From NCBI RefSeq assembly GCF_050859025.1, contig NZ_CP138200.1, forward strand, positions 3,100,001 to 3,164,000: a stretch of 64,000 bases of DNA, in the 5' to 3' direction. The notes under the pieces were generated by a model. It saw only the letters and a list, made by a program, of their open reading frames with translations, had not been told where the DNA came from and searched no databases. Position numbers and translations under genes: made by a program. This DNA is from Wukongibacter sp050859025. Its GTDB lineage: Bacteria > Bacillota > Clostridia > Peptostreptococcales > Caminicellaceae. Positions within the stretch are counted from its first letter, which is position 1, and every line of letters starts with the position of its first letter. This document shows, in pieces, positions 1 to 8,679 of the stretch.

Positions 1-652
1 AATGCTTCATGCAGAAAAAGGGATTGAGGATTTAAAATCTAAGGTTGATACTTTGGTTACAATACCAAACGATAGATTGCTTCAAATAGTTGAAAAGAAA
101 ACTTCTATGATGGATGCATTTAAAATCGCAGATGATGTTTTAAAGCAAGGTGTACAAGGTATTTCTGACCTTATTGCAATACCAGGACTTGTTAACCTTG
201 ACTTTGCCGATGTAAAAACTATTATGTTTGAGCAAGGTCTAGCCCACATGGGTACGGGTAAAGCCAATGGTGAAAATAGGGCGGCAGAGGCTGCCAAGAT
301 AGCTATTCAAAGTCCACTTCTTGAAACATCAATTAATGGTGCAAAGGGAGTTCTATTAAACATAACTGGTGGTTCAAATCTTGGATTATTTGAAGTTAAT
401 GAAGCGGCTGAAATAGTATCTCAAGCGGCTGATCCAGATGCAAATATAATCTTTGGTGCTGTGATTGATGAGGCATTAAAGGATGAACTTAGAATTACTG
501 TTATTGCCACAGGCTTTGAAAATAATAAATCTACTCAAACGAATGAAGTAAAAATTAAAAAACAGGAAGAGCCTGAAGAAAAGCCTCAACCAGAAAAGAA
601 CAATGAAAGTGAAGTTTTAGATATTCCGACTTTTTTAAGGAGAAAAAGATAA
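1..652 (+). CDS. ftsZ: Cell division protein FtsZ, C-terminal part (5' end outside window)
   Basis: FtsZ is the tubulin-like GTPase that forms the cytokinetic Z ring. The visible 216 residues match the second half of FtsZ: the VDTLVTIPNDRLL stretch, the QGVQGISDLI helix, NLDFADVKTIM and the NITGGSNL segment. A short Glu/Lys/Pro-rich linker follows and ends in DIPTFLRRKR, the conserved C-terminal peptide that binds FtsA, ZapA or SepF-type partners. The GTP-binding N-terminal half (GGGTGTG loop) lies before base 1. The in-frame ATG at base 2 is therefore almost certainly internal and not a start. A hairpin terminator follows 39 bases after the stop, so ftsZ ends its transcription unit here. Identification is secure; only the missing 5' part is unknown. 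Confidence 0.97.
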   Translation, partial: MLHAEKGIEDLKSKVDTLVTIPNDRLLQIVEKKTSMMDAFKIADDVLKQGVQGISDLIAIPGLVNLDFADVKTIMFEQGLAHMGTGKANGENRAAEAAKIAIQSPLLETSINGAKGVLLNITGGSNLGLFEVNEAAEIVSQAADPDANIIFGAVIDEALKDELRITVIATGFENNKSTQTNEVKIKKQEEPEEKPQPEKNNESEVLDIPTFLRRKR

Positions 653-690
653 GCTAATGTAAAGTAAATAAATAGAGCTCAAGCTCTTGA

Positions 691-717
691 AAAGACCATG
701 TCAATGGTCTTTTTTTT
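691..717 (+). terminator. Rho-independent terminator after ftsZ
   Basis: A perfect 9-bp stem (AAAGACCAT / ATGGTCTTT) with a 4-nt loop is followed by a run of T. It separates ftsZ from the downstream pilus-like locus. Confidence 0.9.
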
Positions 718-789
718 GTGTCTTTGTCGAAATTTGACAGTTATATACTGGCAACATGTAAATAATATGACAAAATATAGCTCATATTG

Positions 790-818
790 TTGACAATGGT
801 ATTTAATGTATGTAAAAT
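790..818 (+). promoter_or_regulatory. SigmaA-type promoter of the Tad-like locus
   Basis: The -35 TTGACA (790-795) and -10 TAAAAT (813-818) are separated by 17 bp, with a TG just before the -10. A transcript starting near 825 would exclude the upstream ATG at 787 and carry the GGAGG site before the ATG at 856. It supports one promoter driving the following run of genes. Confidence 0.7.
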
Positions 819-855
819 ATCAATTAAATACTTTAATAGGCCTGGAGGATTAGAA

Positions 856-2211
856 ATGGAAAAGGTATTACTAGGACTCTCGAACTACAACAAATTAGAA
901 GAAATTATTGAGAGTTTTACATATGAATTTGGTAGAAAAGGCGTTGAGGTTAAAATATTACATGAAACTTCTTTTAAAGAAATAGAGGATTATTTATCCG
1001 ATAATAAAGACTGCACTATATTAATTCTAGAAGATTACTTAGAAGGCAAGATTCCTGCAAAGTCACAATATTTTTCTAGACTTAGAAAGAAAAACCCTGC
1101 ACTTAGGATTATGTATTTAATTGACAATTCCTATTATAAGTCAAGCTATTTAGAGGATATTTATGAAGCTAAGGAGTATAATTGTTTATTTAAAAAGGAT
1201 GGAAGTATAGAAAATATAGTTTATATTTGCTTAAACCCAAGAAGCATGGATGAGGCTAAAAGTTACTATGGTCTTACAGATGGTACAGATGAATATTTAG
1301 AAGTGCATAGAGGACTGGGAAATCTATCTGGAAGGAAATATGGGGACAAGAATACAAATGAAAATGTAATCATTAAAGAAAAAATTATATATAGAACCCC
1401 AAAGGATTATCAAAAAATAATAGGTGTCTACAGCCCCTACTCTGTCGGCAAGACCGTATTAGCATCAAATTTGGCTAAATACTACACGAAAAGGAAGCTT
1501 GAGGTTACGTTGATAGATACAGATTATCATAAGAAGGACCTTATTTATCATTTTCCATTGGATGATGAAGACTTTTTTAAGTTATCTAGTTTTTATAATG
1601 ATATAGAAATGGGCAAGGAGATATGCGACACTAATCTTTATGCAATTGAAATTGGAAGTAGGTTAAAGCTCTTTACGGATCATAGGGATTCACAATATGA
1701 GATGACATTTGAGATGTTAAATTGCATTGTTAGAAAATCAGATAGTAATCTTATAATTATTGACATATCTAGAGATTTAGAACCAAAGCTTGTAAATGAA
1801 ATATTAGAACTATGTGACGAGAAAATAATTGTAACTGATAAAATGATCTCCACTCTAAATGGACTTCCCTATAAATTAAAGATATCGAAGCAAAATATGA
1901 AGAACTTAAGTTTAGTTGTAAATCGAGATTTGCAAATGAAAGGTTTGACAAAGAATAGAATCGAGTCATACTTTAGGAATATTGAGTATTGTGAGGATGA
2001 AAAATACAGTCTTGAATTTAATAATGTCTTCTTTATTCCTAACAAATATGAACTAATATCAGAGTCTATTGCAAATAGGGATATAGCGTTTGGGAATGAT
2101 AGGGAATTTGATGAAAGCATTATTAAGATAGCAAACTCACTATATCATATGAATATTATGAGTTCAAAGGATAGAGGGTTAAAGGGGCTATTAAAAATAT
2201 TTATGGGATAA
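856..2211 (+). CDS. TadZ/CpaE-like protein: receiver-like N-terminus plus ParA/MinD-type ATPase
   Basis: TadZ/CpaE proteins localise Tad/Flp pilus machines. Residues 1-125 have alternating hydrophobic strands and acidic loops typical of a degenerate receiver fold (CTILILEDY, LRIMYLIDN). Residues about 185-440 form a ParA/MinD-like domain with the P-loop SPYSVGKT (Lys199) and LTLIDTDYH as the next acidic motif. The signature lysine of the deviant Walker A (KGG...) is not obvious. The start was placed at 856 because GGAGG lies 9 bases upstream and the promoter at 790-818 leaves no room for the in-frame ATG at 787. The gene opens the Tad-like operon. The family call rests on domain order and neighbours, so exact orthology is inferred. 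Confidence 0.75.
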   Translation: MEKVLLGLSNYNKLEEIIESFTYEFGRKGVEVKILHETSFKEIEDYLSDNKDCTILILEDYLEGKIPAKSQYFSRLRKKNPALRIMYLIDNSYYKSSYLEDIYEAKEYNCLFKKDGSIENIVYICLNPRSMDEAKSYYGLTDGTDEYLEVHRGLGNLSGRKYGDKNTNENVIIKEKIIYRTPKDYQKIIGVYSPYSVGKTVLASNLAKYYTKRKLEVTLIDTDYHKKDLIYHFPLDDEDFFKLSSFYNDIEMGKEICDTNLYAIEIGSRLKLFTDHRDSQYEMTFEMLNCIVRKSDSNLIIIDISRDLEPKLVNEILELCDEKIIVTDKMISTLNGLPYKLKISKQNMKNLSLVVNRDLQMKGLTKNRIESYFRNIEYCEDEKYSLEFNNVFFIPNKYELISESIANRDIAFGNDREFDESIIKIANSLYHMNIMSSKDRGLKGLLKIFMG

Positions 2212-2280
2212 GAATAAGTTATCGGAATTATAATTATTGGAATAATTAAGGATTTGTTTTTTGAGAAAGGAGTTAAATGA

Positions 2281-3108
2281 ATGAAAAGAGCCAGAAAAAA
2301 TCAATTATTGGCGGTAGCTATAATATGTTTTCTTTTTACCTTAGTAATTTATTACTATAACTATATAAAAATACCAAGAATACAAGGACAAGTAGAAACT
2401 GTAATTAGAAATGAAATTGATTTAAATTTTATGGAGAAGAGACATGTGGCTGTAGTTAAAGGAGAAGAAGTGATTCCTAAATATACGGTTTTAACAGATG
2501 AAATAATTGAAAAGTCAATTGAGATAAAGGAGATACCTATTACCTTTGCTATTGGTGATGGAGTAGGGGATATAGATTTAATAAAAGGAAAAATAACTCA
2601 AGAGGCTCTAAGACCAGGTCAACAAATCGCCTATGATAGTATTTCAACTGAAAAAAAGTGGTTTGGAGATTATGATAGGCTTACGGAGTTTACTTTCAAG
2701 GATATTGTTGCGGGAGAAGTAAGAGAAGGCAATATTATTGATGTCTTAGTTAATTATGACAATGGAGATTATGATGTTATTATCCCTAAAATTAAGGTAA
2801 GAAGGTTAATTGAGAATAAGGCAAGTGACAATGATGAGGCAGATACGCTGAGTCATACATTAGTAATGTCTTTAGATGAAGAACAACAAAGAGATGCTGA
2901 GCTGGCAAGTAAATTAGGATACTTTGAAGCGAGACTTTATTTAGATGAATCTCAAAAAGCATCACTCAAAACATTTAGTTATGACGATGCAAGGAAAAAG
3001 TTAGATTTAGAAGATGTTTCAGAGAAGGGGTTGCCCTCCAATGATTTGATAAATGAGCAAAAGGAGAAAGTGGAAAAGAAAGAGGAAGACATTGTTTTAG
3101 GAAACTAG
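2281..3108 (+). CDS. CpaB/RcpC-like SAF-domain pilus assembly protein
   Basis: CpaB/RcpC proteins sit at the membrane and help assemble Flp/Tad pili. This 275-residue protein has an N-terminal membrane anchor at about residues 9-27. An SAF-type domain follows at about 55-115, with the typical pattern of a new strand (HVAVVKGEEVIPKYT) leading to the acidic LTDEIIEKS segment. The C-terminal 60 residues are highly charged. AAGGAG lies 11 bases before the ATG. In diderms CpaB works with a secretin; no secretin gene is seen here, as expected for a monoderm. The next gene begins 17 bases later. SAF-domain assignment is by pattern and is fairly confident; the exact role is inferred. Confidence 0.7.
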   Translation: MKRARKNQLLAVAIICFLFTLVIYYYNYIKIPRIQGQVETVIRNEIDLNFMEKRHVAVVKGEEVIPKYTVLTDEIIEKSIEIKEIPITFAIGDGVGDIDLIKGKITQEALRPGQQIAYDSISTEKKWFGDYDRLTEFTFKDIVAGEVREGNIIDVLVNYDNGDYDVIIPKIKVRRLIENKASDNDEADTLSHTLVMSLDEEQQRDAELASKLGYFEARLYLDESQKASLKTFSYDDARKKLDLEDVSEKGLPSNDLINEQKEKVEKKEEDIVLGN

Positions 3109-3124
3109 AAAAGGAGAGAAACCT

Positions 3125-3946
3125 ATGATTATTAGTGTTACATCCTTAAAAAAAGGTATGGGACAGACCGTAACAACAGTAAACTTAGCAGCTATGATAA
3201 GTGAACTAATCGGAGAAACAACCATTATTATTGATACGAATAGATATTACTACGATATAGCTTACTATTTATCTAATTCTAATCTTACAAAGGGACTTGA
3301 TGAATTCATAAATCTAAAAAGAACAGACATGTTAAATGAGGATAATTTTCTAAGTTGTGTTAAGAAGATAAATAAGAATATTCATATTATGACATCTAAT
3401 GATTGTTTCGAAATAGATGGTGGAGATATAAGTTCCTTAAAGAAATATCTTAAGAAAAACTATCCTGTTACTATTATTGATACTATATCATCTCTGAATA
3501 AGACTACAGATCACTTTATGAATATATCCGATGTAATAGTATTGGTTGCTAATCAGGAAAGAAAAATGTATATAGAAGCAGAAAGATTTGAAAAGCTTGA
3601 AAAGTATAAAGATAAATTAGTATTTGTTATTAATAGATATATGGAATCCTATGGTAATAATAGAATGATTTATACGGATAGTGAGATAACAAAGGATTTG
3701 AAGAGCTTAGGCTTTGATGATAATAGGATACATAAATTGAATTTTGACATAGAAATCATGAATGATTGTAATGATTTTAGTATTTTGAGTTATGTTTTAG
3801 CAAATAAACAGACTGATTATCTAAATCAGTTAAATCAAATATCCAAAAGTATATTAACCCAGTATGGTAAATATGACTTTGAAGAAGTAGTAGAAAAAAA
3901 GAGAAGAGGAATACTTAGAGGTAAACTGAATTTCTCGATTTTTTAG
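3125..3946 (+). CDS. MinD/ParA-like protein with degenerate P-loop
   Basis: This 273-residue protein has the overall ParA/MinD pattern: IISVTSLKKGMGQTVTT at the P-loop position, TTIIIDTNR as the second strand with Asp, and VTIIDTISS where Walker B/switch II lies. In the P-loop the invariant Lys before Thr is replaced by Gln (GMGQT). ATP hydrolysis is therefore doubtful; TadZ relatives with atypical Walker motifs are known. It may act as a scaffold or partner for the ATPase encoded at 856-2211. It lies between the SAF protein and the secretion ATPase with 17- and 19-base gaps, so co-transcription is likely. Alternative view: an unrelated degenerate ParA member with a regulatory role. Confidence 0.65.
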   Translation: MIISVTSLKKGMGQTVTTVNLAAMISELIGETTIIIDTNRYYYDIAYYLSNSNLTKGLDEFINLKRTDMLNEDNFLSCVKKINKNIHIMTSNDCFEIDGGDISSLKKYLKKNYPVTIIDTISSLNKTTDHFMNISDVIVLVANQERKMYIEAERFEKLEKYKDKLVFVINRYMESYGNNRMIYTDSEITKDLKSLGFDDNRIHKLNFDIEIMNDCNDFSILSYVLANKQTDYLNQLNQISKSILTQYGKYDFEEVVEKKRRGILRGKLNFSIF

Positions 3947-3965
3947 CAGGGAGGATTGTATCTAA

Positions 3966-5621
3966 ATGAATATCTACAAAATCATGGGGGTTTTATACGA
4001 AAAAATTGAAGAAATAACTTCTGATGTTAATAAGTATGCTGAGGTCTTGGGGGTTGATAGGGAAGAGGCAGAAGCTGATGTTGACAATTTTAAAAAGTTT
4101 AAGGATATTTCTATAGGGAATGGAGCTGCACGTACATACGTCATTAATTTTTATACAAAGCTTTTAATTAGTTACTATAATTTTAAGGATGAAGCGGTCA
4201 AAGAATATATAGACTTTGATGATATTTTAAATAATGATATCAGAATAATTTATGAGCTTATGCTAGAAAGATATGATATTGGCTTTTTAATAGATAAATA
4301 TGAGCTTAAGTTTGAAATTACTGAAGAGGATTTCAGAAAGGTGGCAGAAATAGAAGAGAAGGAAATAAGGTATCACTTTAGAAAAGTAGTTGATAAAGTT
4401 AGAATTATAGCCACTATTCTTTACTCTATAGAAGATGGGCAGGATGTAATAGATTCTCTTCAATACCATAATATAAATGAAATTGGCTTTAACAAAAAAG
4501 ACTTCATTTGGATTTCTTATAAAAGTAGTACATACTATATATCGTTCTTAAGCTTTAAGGATGAAGATATACTAATAAATATCCAAAAGAAAAGTACTGC
4601 TAGAATCAAGCCTCAATACTCACCTGAAAATCCTATTGTAGTTTCAAATAAAGATAATTCCAATAGAATTACGGTAGCAGGCTACATAAGTACGCCTACG
4701 GATAAGCATATTTATTTTAATGAAAGAATCTTCAATCTGCCCGATATTTCTTTAGAAGCAATGAGAGACGAGCTTAGAACAATAGATGGTCTAATTTATG
4801 ATCTAACGGAGATCAATATGGAGGGGAAAGGAAAATATTTAGTAACGGGAGCTGATATGGGAGTTGGCAAGACTACCTTTCTCGTGGCTATGTTAGGTAA
4901 GTGTCCAAATAAGTGGAGTATAGGTATCATTGATCAACAGGATGAAACTCAGGCCGATGTGAAGTATCCTGATAAGGATATACGAATGCTTATAATTAAT
5001 CCGGTTGTTGGAATCAAAGAGACCTTTGAAAAGGCATTGAAAATGAAGAGGGAGATATTAAACGTTGGAGAAATAGCAGCCCCAGAACATGCTGCAGAGC
5101 TTATAAATGTTGGTCTAAGACTTAATAGCGGTGTTGGAGGGACTCTCCATTCATTCACTCCCTATGAGGTTGTAACAAATTGTAGAAATCTTATGGTTAG
5201 ATCAGATATGTATGATAGTAGTGAAGGTAACGTGGCTGAGGCCGATATTGCAAGATGCATGGATCTTATATATCATTTGAAAAGACATCCGAAAAATCCA
5301 AAGAGGATTGTAATGGATAAAATAGTAGAGATACAATATGTGGAGCAGGAGCATTTTATAGAACCTTGCTTAGTAGGATCTAAGTCTGAGAAGATATCAA
5401 GGCTTTTAGATATGGCACAGTTAGCCTTGTCTAAATATTTGTATAGAAAGAATTATAGATACAACGATATATTCAGCTACGATATAGATAAGGACGATTG
5501 GATACCTGTCAATCTTCCCTCGGATGATTATTTCAGAAAAATGGTAGAGACCAAATTTGTATCGGAGGAAAAGATTGAGAAGTGGAAGCAAAGATTTTTA
5601 GAGAAGAAGAGGGTGATATAG
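3966..5621 (+). CDS. tadA: TadA/CpaF-like secretion ATPase
   Basis: This is the VirB11/TadA-type hexameric motor that would power pilus assembly from the cytoplasmic face. It has 551 residues with an N-terminal region of about 270 residues unlike standard CpaF. The Walker A is GADMGVGKTT (Lys302). A Walker B-like acidic region follows (VGEIAAPEHAAEL), then the conserved His-box strand GVGGTLHSFTP that corresponds to the TxHA motif of the family. Both motif order and spacing fit TadA. The usual RG.E Walker B wording is altered (EIAAPE), marking this as a divergent branch. The stop is followed 4 bases later by the GTG of the TadB-like gene, implying translational coupling. Confidence 0.82.
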   Translation: MNIYKIMGVLYEKIEEITSDVNKYAEVLGVDREEAEADVDNFKKFKDISIGNGAARTYVINFYTKLLISYYNFKDEAVKEYIDFDDILNNDIRIIYELMLERYDIGFLIDKYELKFEITEEDFRKVAEIEEKEIRYHFRKVVDKVRIIATILYSIEDGQDVIDSLQYHNINEIGFNKKDFIWISYKSSTYYISFLSFKDEDILINIQKKSTARIKPQYSPENPIVVSNKDNSNRITVAGYISTPTDKHIYFNERIFNLPDISLEAMRDELRTIDGLIYDLTEINMEGKGKYLVTGADMGVGKTTFLVAMLGKCPNKWSIGIIDQQDETQADVKYPDKDIRMLIINPVVGIKETFEKALKMKREILNVGEIAAPEHAAELINVGLRLNSGVGGTLHSFTPYEVVTNCRNLMVRSDMYDSSEGNVAEADIARCMDLIYHLKRHPKNPKRIVMDKIVEIQYVEQEHFIEPCLVGSKSEKISRLLDMAQLALSKYLYRKNYRYNDIFSYDIDKDDWIPVNLPSDDYFRKMVETKFVSEEKIEKWKQRFLEKKRVI

Positions 5622-5624
5622 GTT

Positions 5625-6644
5625 GTGAAATTTTTTAGAGGTATCATAGTTGGAATTAAATTTATCTGCTCTGCTATATTGCCATATCTAACCTTATCTA
5701 ATATAGCAATGTTTATTTTAATAACCATTACTAGCACTATTTTTTTACGGTTTATTAAAGAGGAAATACAGAAGAGGTTGTTTAAGCAGAAGTGGAAGAT
5801 AACAAGAAATAAAACTAGTGTAGAAAAACTATTGGTAAGAAAATTATCACAATATTCTTTTACAAAGGAGCTTTTAATTAGACTTTCTTATAAAATTGCT
5901 ATTTTTAACAAAGATTCCCTAGAGAAGAATAAGGAATATGCAGTTATATTATTATTTAGTACCTCTAGCTTTATAATAGTTTTGTCAGTATTTCTATTTC
6001 CAAAAATAAACTTAGTATGGTATATAGCTCTATTTTATGTGCTGATAATAATAATTTTTACTGGGCTATTGGTATATGCGGTGAGTATGGCTGTAAAAAC
6101 TTCCTTTACCAAGAAGCTACCAAAAACATTTAAAGTTATAAATAGTAGGCTTGCTATTACAGAGGACATTTTAGAAGCAATAGATTTGTCTAAGGATGAT
6201 TTTGACAAATCCATACGCAGGGAGATGACAAGGATCTATGATTGTTTAAGAAAAAATACAAAGAAGAAGGCAAAGGAAACCTTCGATTTTCTTGAAGAAG
6301 TGTACAGGGATGACCATTTCAGATTGTTAACTAATCTAATATTACAGGCCTATGAAAAGGGAGTAACTGAAGAAGTTAAAAAACAGTTTTCAGATGTAAA
6401 TGAAGATATATTAACTGAACTAGAGGACCAGAGGGATTTAGATTTAGTTGCCAAGATATATATTGGGGTAGGTTTACTCTTCCCTCTATTTATAAAATTC
6501 GTAGAAGAATTTAATAGACGGGGGTTGGGGGATAAGGCAGATATATTCTATGGTAGTCCAAAGGGGATGATTTTTAAAATTGCAATATTAGTATGTATTT
6601 TGATTTATTCTTCAACTATGCTAATACTAGCTAGAAATATATAG
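5625..6644 (+). CDS. tadB: TadB-like inner-membrane platform protein
   Basis: TadB and TadC form the membrane platform engaged by the TadA ATPase. The protein has 339 residues with hydrophobic segments near residues 8-40, 105-122, 128-150, 270-290 and 312-335. A cytoplasmic helical block of about 110 residues, rich in Lys/Glu, lies between the second and third groups, as in T2SSF-domain proteins. The start is GTG at 5625, with GAGGGTGAT about 9 bases upstream inside the end of the ATPase gene. It is followed after 4 bases by the ribosome site of the TadC-like gene. Sequence-level motifs for TadB are weak, so the call rests on topology and position. Confidence 0.68.
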   Translation: MKFFRGIIVGIKFICSAILPYLTLSNIAMFILITITSTIFLRFIKEEIQKRLFKQKWKITRNKTSVEKLLVRKLSQYSFTKELLIRLSYKIAIFNKDSLEKNKEYAVILLFSTSSFIIVLSVFLFPKINLVWYIALFYVLIIIIFTGLLVYAVSMAVKTSFTKKLPKTFKVINSRLAITEDILEAIDLSKDDFDKSIRREMTRIYDCLRKNTKKKAKETFDFLEEVYRDDHFRLLTNLILQAYEKGVTEEVKKQFSDVNEDILTELEDQRDLDLVAKIYIGVGLLFPLFIKFVEEFNRRGLGDKADIFYGSPKGMIFKIAILVCILIYSSTMLILARNI

Positions 6645-6660
6645 GGAGGTGAATAAAGGG

Positions 6661-7800
6661 TTGTTAATTGATAGGCTCATATATTATATGCCACTTATAA
6701 TATTTATCATTTTCCTGATGTATTTTTTTAAGGATCACAACTATAGAGTCAAGGCAATTAGGAATATTAGAAAAAAAGGCATAAAGGGCATATTACTTTT
6801 CTATATAGCAAAGGTATTTACCCCAAAGAAAAACGGAAAAATATACAAAAAATATAGGGATTTACTTCAATTTACTAAGTGGGAAGTGGAATCATTTTTC
6901 TTACTGAAATTATCATTATTGTTGATTTTAATGATTATGATTGTTTTGATAAAGACAACTAATATAAATATATATAGTCAAAAGATATTTAGCTCATATG
7001 ATTATAAAGTTGATATGATTTATGAATTTGTTACCGATGATATAGATAAAGGAAAGGCACTGGAAACAGAGATAATACTATTAAGGGATATCTTAGCTAA
7101 GGTTAGCAAAGAAGATATTAATAGACTTCCTAAAGAAGATTTACAGCAAATGATAATAAGTACTCTTGCTAAAAAGGAGCTTAAGGTATTAACTGATCCA
7201 CAAAATATTGCAAACAAAGTTTACTATAGATTAATAGATTATTATGCTATAAAGGAGTTCAATTTTATATTAGCTATTCCATTCTTGATAATTGTCTATT
7301 TTAGTCCAGAATTGATAGTTTCTATACATAACCTACTGGTGAAAAGTAACGCAGCTGCTGAGCTAGTATTTCTTAAAAAACTCATTATTTTAAATGGGAG
7401 TATAAAGCCTACATCATACAATGAGGTTTTAGATATTATAGCGGATAAATCTAAATATTATAAACATATTTTAAAGAAAATAATGGTCCTGAGACAAAAG
7501 AATACTATTGACAATAAAAAAATATATAAAGAAAAATATTTAGGGACTATTAACAATCTTAATTTAAAGCTCTTTCTTGAAAAGCTAGATCAAGCAGATA
7601 ACTATGATTACGATCATGCTATTAAAAACATTGAAAATGAATTTAGAACTGATAAAAGGGAAAGAGCAAGAAAAATAAAAGAGAGGATTGAAACTATGGA
7701 GATAGTAGGCATTATAGGTTCTATGTTTATAATAACCCTGATTACAATATATTTATTACTTCCTTGGTTATCGAGCTACAATCTCAATAGTATTCTTTAA
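6661..7800 (+). CDS. tadC: TadC-like inner-membrane platform protein
   Basis: This second platform protein, about 379 residues, has an N-terminal membrane segment, another near residues 80-105, one near 205-225 and a C-terminal one (IVGIIGSMFIITLITIY). Long charged cytoplasmic stretches lie between them, the usual TadC arrangement. GTG at 6649 is possible but overlaps the strong GGAGGTGA site. TTG at 6661, 11 bases after GGAGG, is the better start. It directly follows the TadB-like gene. No enzymatic motif is visible. The pairing with the TadB-like gene and the ATPase makes the assignment reasonable although sequence divergence is large. Confidence 0.65.
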   Translation: MLIDRLIYYMPLIIFIIFLMYFFKDHNYRVKAIRNIRKKGIKGILLFYIAKVFTPKKNGKIYKKYRDLLQFTKWEVESFFLLKLSLLLILMIMIVLIKTTNINIYSQKIFSSYDYKVDMIYEFVTDDIDKGKALETEIILLRDILAKVSKEDINRLPKEDLQQMIISTLAKKELKVLTDPQNIANKVYYRLIDYYAIKEFNFILAIPFLIIVYFSPELIVSIHNLLVKSNAAAELVFLKKLIILNGSIKPTSYNEVLDIIADKSKYYKHILKKIMVLRQKNTIDNKKIYKEKYLGTINNLNLKLFLEKLDQADNYDYDHAIKNIENEFRTDKRERARKIKERIETMEIVGIIGSMFIITLITIYLLLPWLSSYNLNSIL

Positions 7801-7827
7801 CTTAGGAAAAGTGAGGTTAGAAGTAAT

Positions 7828-8208
7828 ATGAAGGAAGCGATGTATGAAATTATAGTAACGGTATTGATTCTAATCTTGGTAGGGGTAGGTATTACTTTGG
7901 CAAGAACTGATGTAGAGATAGTTCAAAAGCTGGCACAAAGCAGCAATGAGTTCGAAAAAATATCTACTGATGATTTTGTCAATGTTGAGAGAAATACTGT
8001 AATAGGGGGTGATGTGATATCTTTTATAAGATATTTTTCTAATAATTCCAATGTAACGATTGAGGTTACTGCTGGAGGCAGCACTAGATCATATGTAGAT
8101 GAGACCTATAATTCATCACAGTTTAATATTCCCTATGATATGGAATTTAATAATCAGGTTGTTTACAATGGCAGTCAGCTAGAAAAAATTATATGTATAC
8201 AAAAATAA
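7828..8208 (+). CDS. Small pilin-like single-pass membrane protein (first of pair)
   Basis: This 126-residue protein has a very short cytosolic N-terminus (MKEAMYE), then one hydrophobic helix at about residues 8-25. An extracytoplasmic domain contains NTVIGGDVISFI and is Gly/Ser/Asn-rich near the end. This is pilin-like architecture, but without the Gly-xxxx-Glu leader-cleavage site of Flp prepilins. The next gene encodes a protein of the same plan with the same NTVxGxxV motif, suggesting paralogues. The RBS is GTGAGG, 11 bases before the ATG. It is likely a subunit or minor component of the structure assembled by the upstream machine. The family is not recognised by name. Confidence 0.7.
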   Translation: MKEAMYEIIVTVLILILVGVGITLARTDVEIVQKLAQSSNEFEKISTDDFVNVERNTVIGGDVISFIRYFSNNSNVTIEVTAGGSTRSYVDETYNSSQFNIPYDMEFNNQVVYNGSQLEKIICIQK

Positions 8209-8228
8209 AGTTTAAGGGAGGATTTATA

Positions 8229-8603
8229 ATGAAAAATGTTATGGCATGGATTATTGGCATCACTTTAACCCTGGGAATGATAGCCTTTGGAGTTCTAACT
8301 CAGGTATCGGGAGCAAGGGATATAGGTGAAAAGGGAAGTATTGAGCAGACTAAGGTGAGTATGATGATAACTGATAATAATACGGTTACTGGAAACACAG
8401 TGAAAAACTATATTAAACAAGAAGGGCTTGATGTGACAGTAGATAGCGACGATGATCCAGATGCAGATGAGATAGCAGATGGTGCTTTATACAAGATGAC
8501 AAAGTCTTATAACGAAGATGGTGTACTAGACGAAGTGAAGTTTAAAATAATAGACTTGAGCAGAGGAGACGACGACGATGACGATAAGGATGATAAAAAA
8601 TAG
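8229..8603 (+). CDS. Small pilin-like membrane protein with Asp-rich tail (second of pair)
   Basis: The protein has 124 residues from the ATG at 8229, which has GGGAGG 9 bases upstream; the in-frame ATG at 8193 would overlap the previous gene and has no ribosome site. A hydrophobic helix at residues 6-24 follows a four-residue N-terminus. An outside domain with NTVTGNTVKNYI matches the motif of the preceding protein. The C-terminus is extremely acidic (GDDDDDDKDDKK), which could bind Ca2+ or contact a partner. No signal peptidase or prepilin leader cleavage site is evident. It is probably a structural subunit paired with its neighbour. Function is inferred only. Confidence 0.7.
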   Translation: MKNVMAWIIGITLTLGMIAFGVLTQVSGARDIGEKGSIEQTKVSMMITDNNTVTGNTVKNYIKQEGLDVTVDSDDDPDADEIADGALYKMTKSYNEDGVLDEVKFKIIDLSRGDDDDDDKDDKK

Positions 8604-8679
8604 ATTAATTTTCTCTTTCTAAGGTCTCATATTTTATTTGCAAAGCTATGATTATAGAAAATATTGGGGGATATTGCAT

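Noticed and set aside
787..855. Upstream ATG extension of the TadZ-like gene
   Set aside because: The promoter -35/-10 sits across it and the GGAGG site precedes the ATG at 856.
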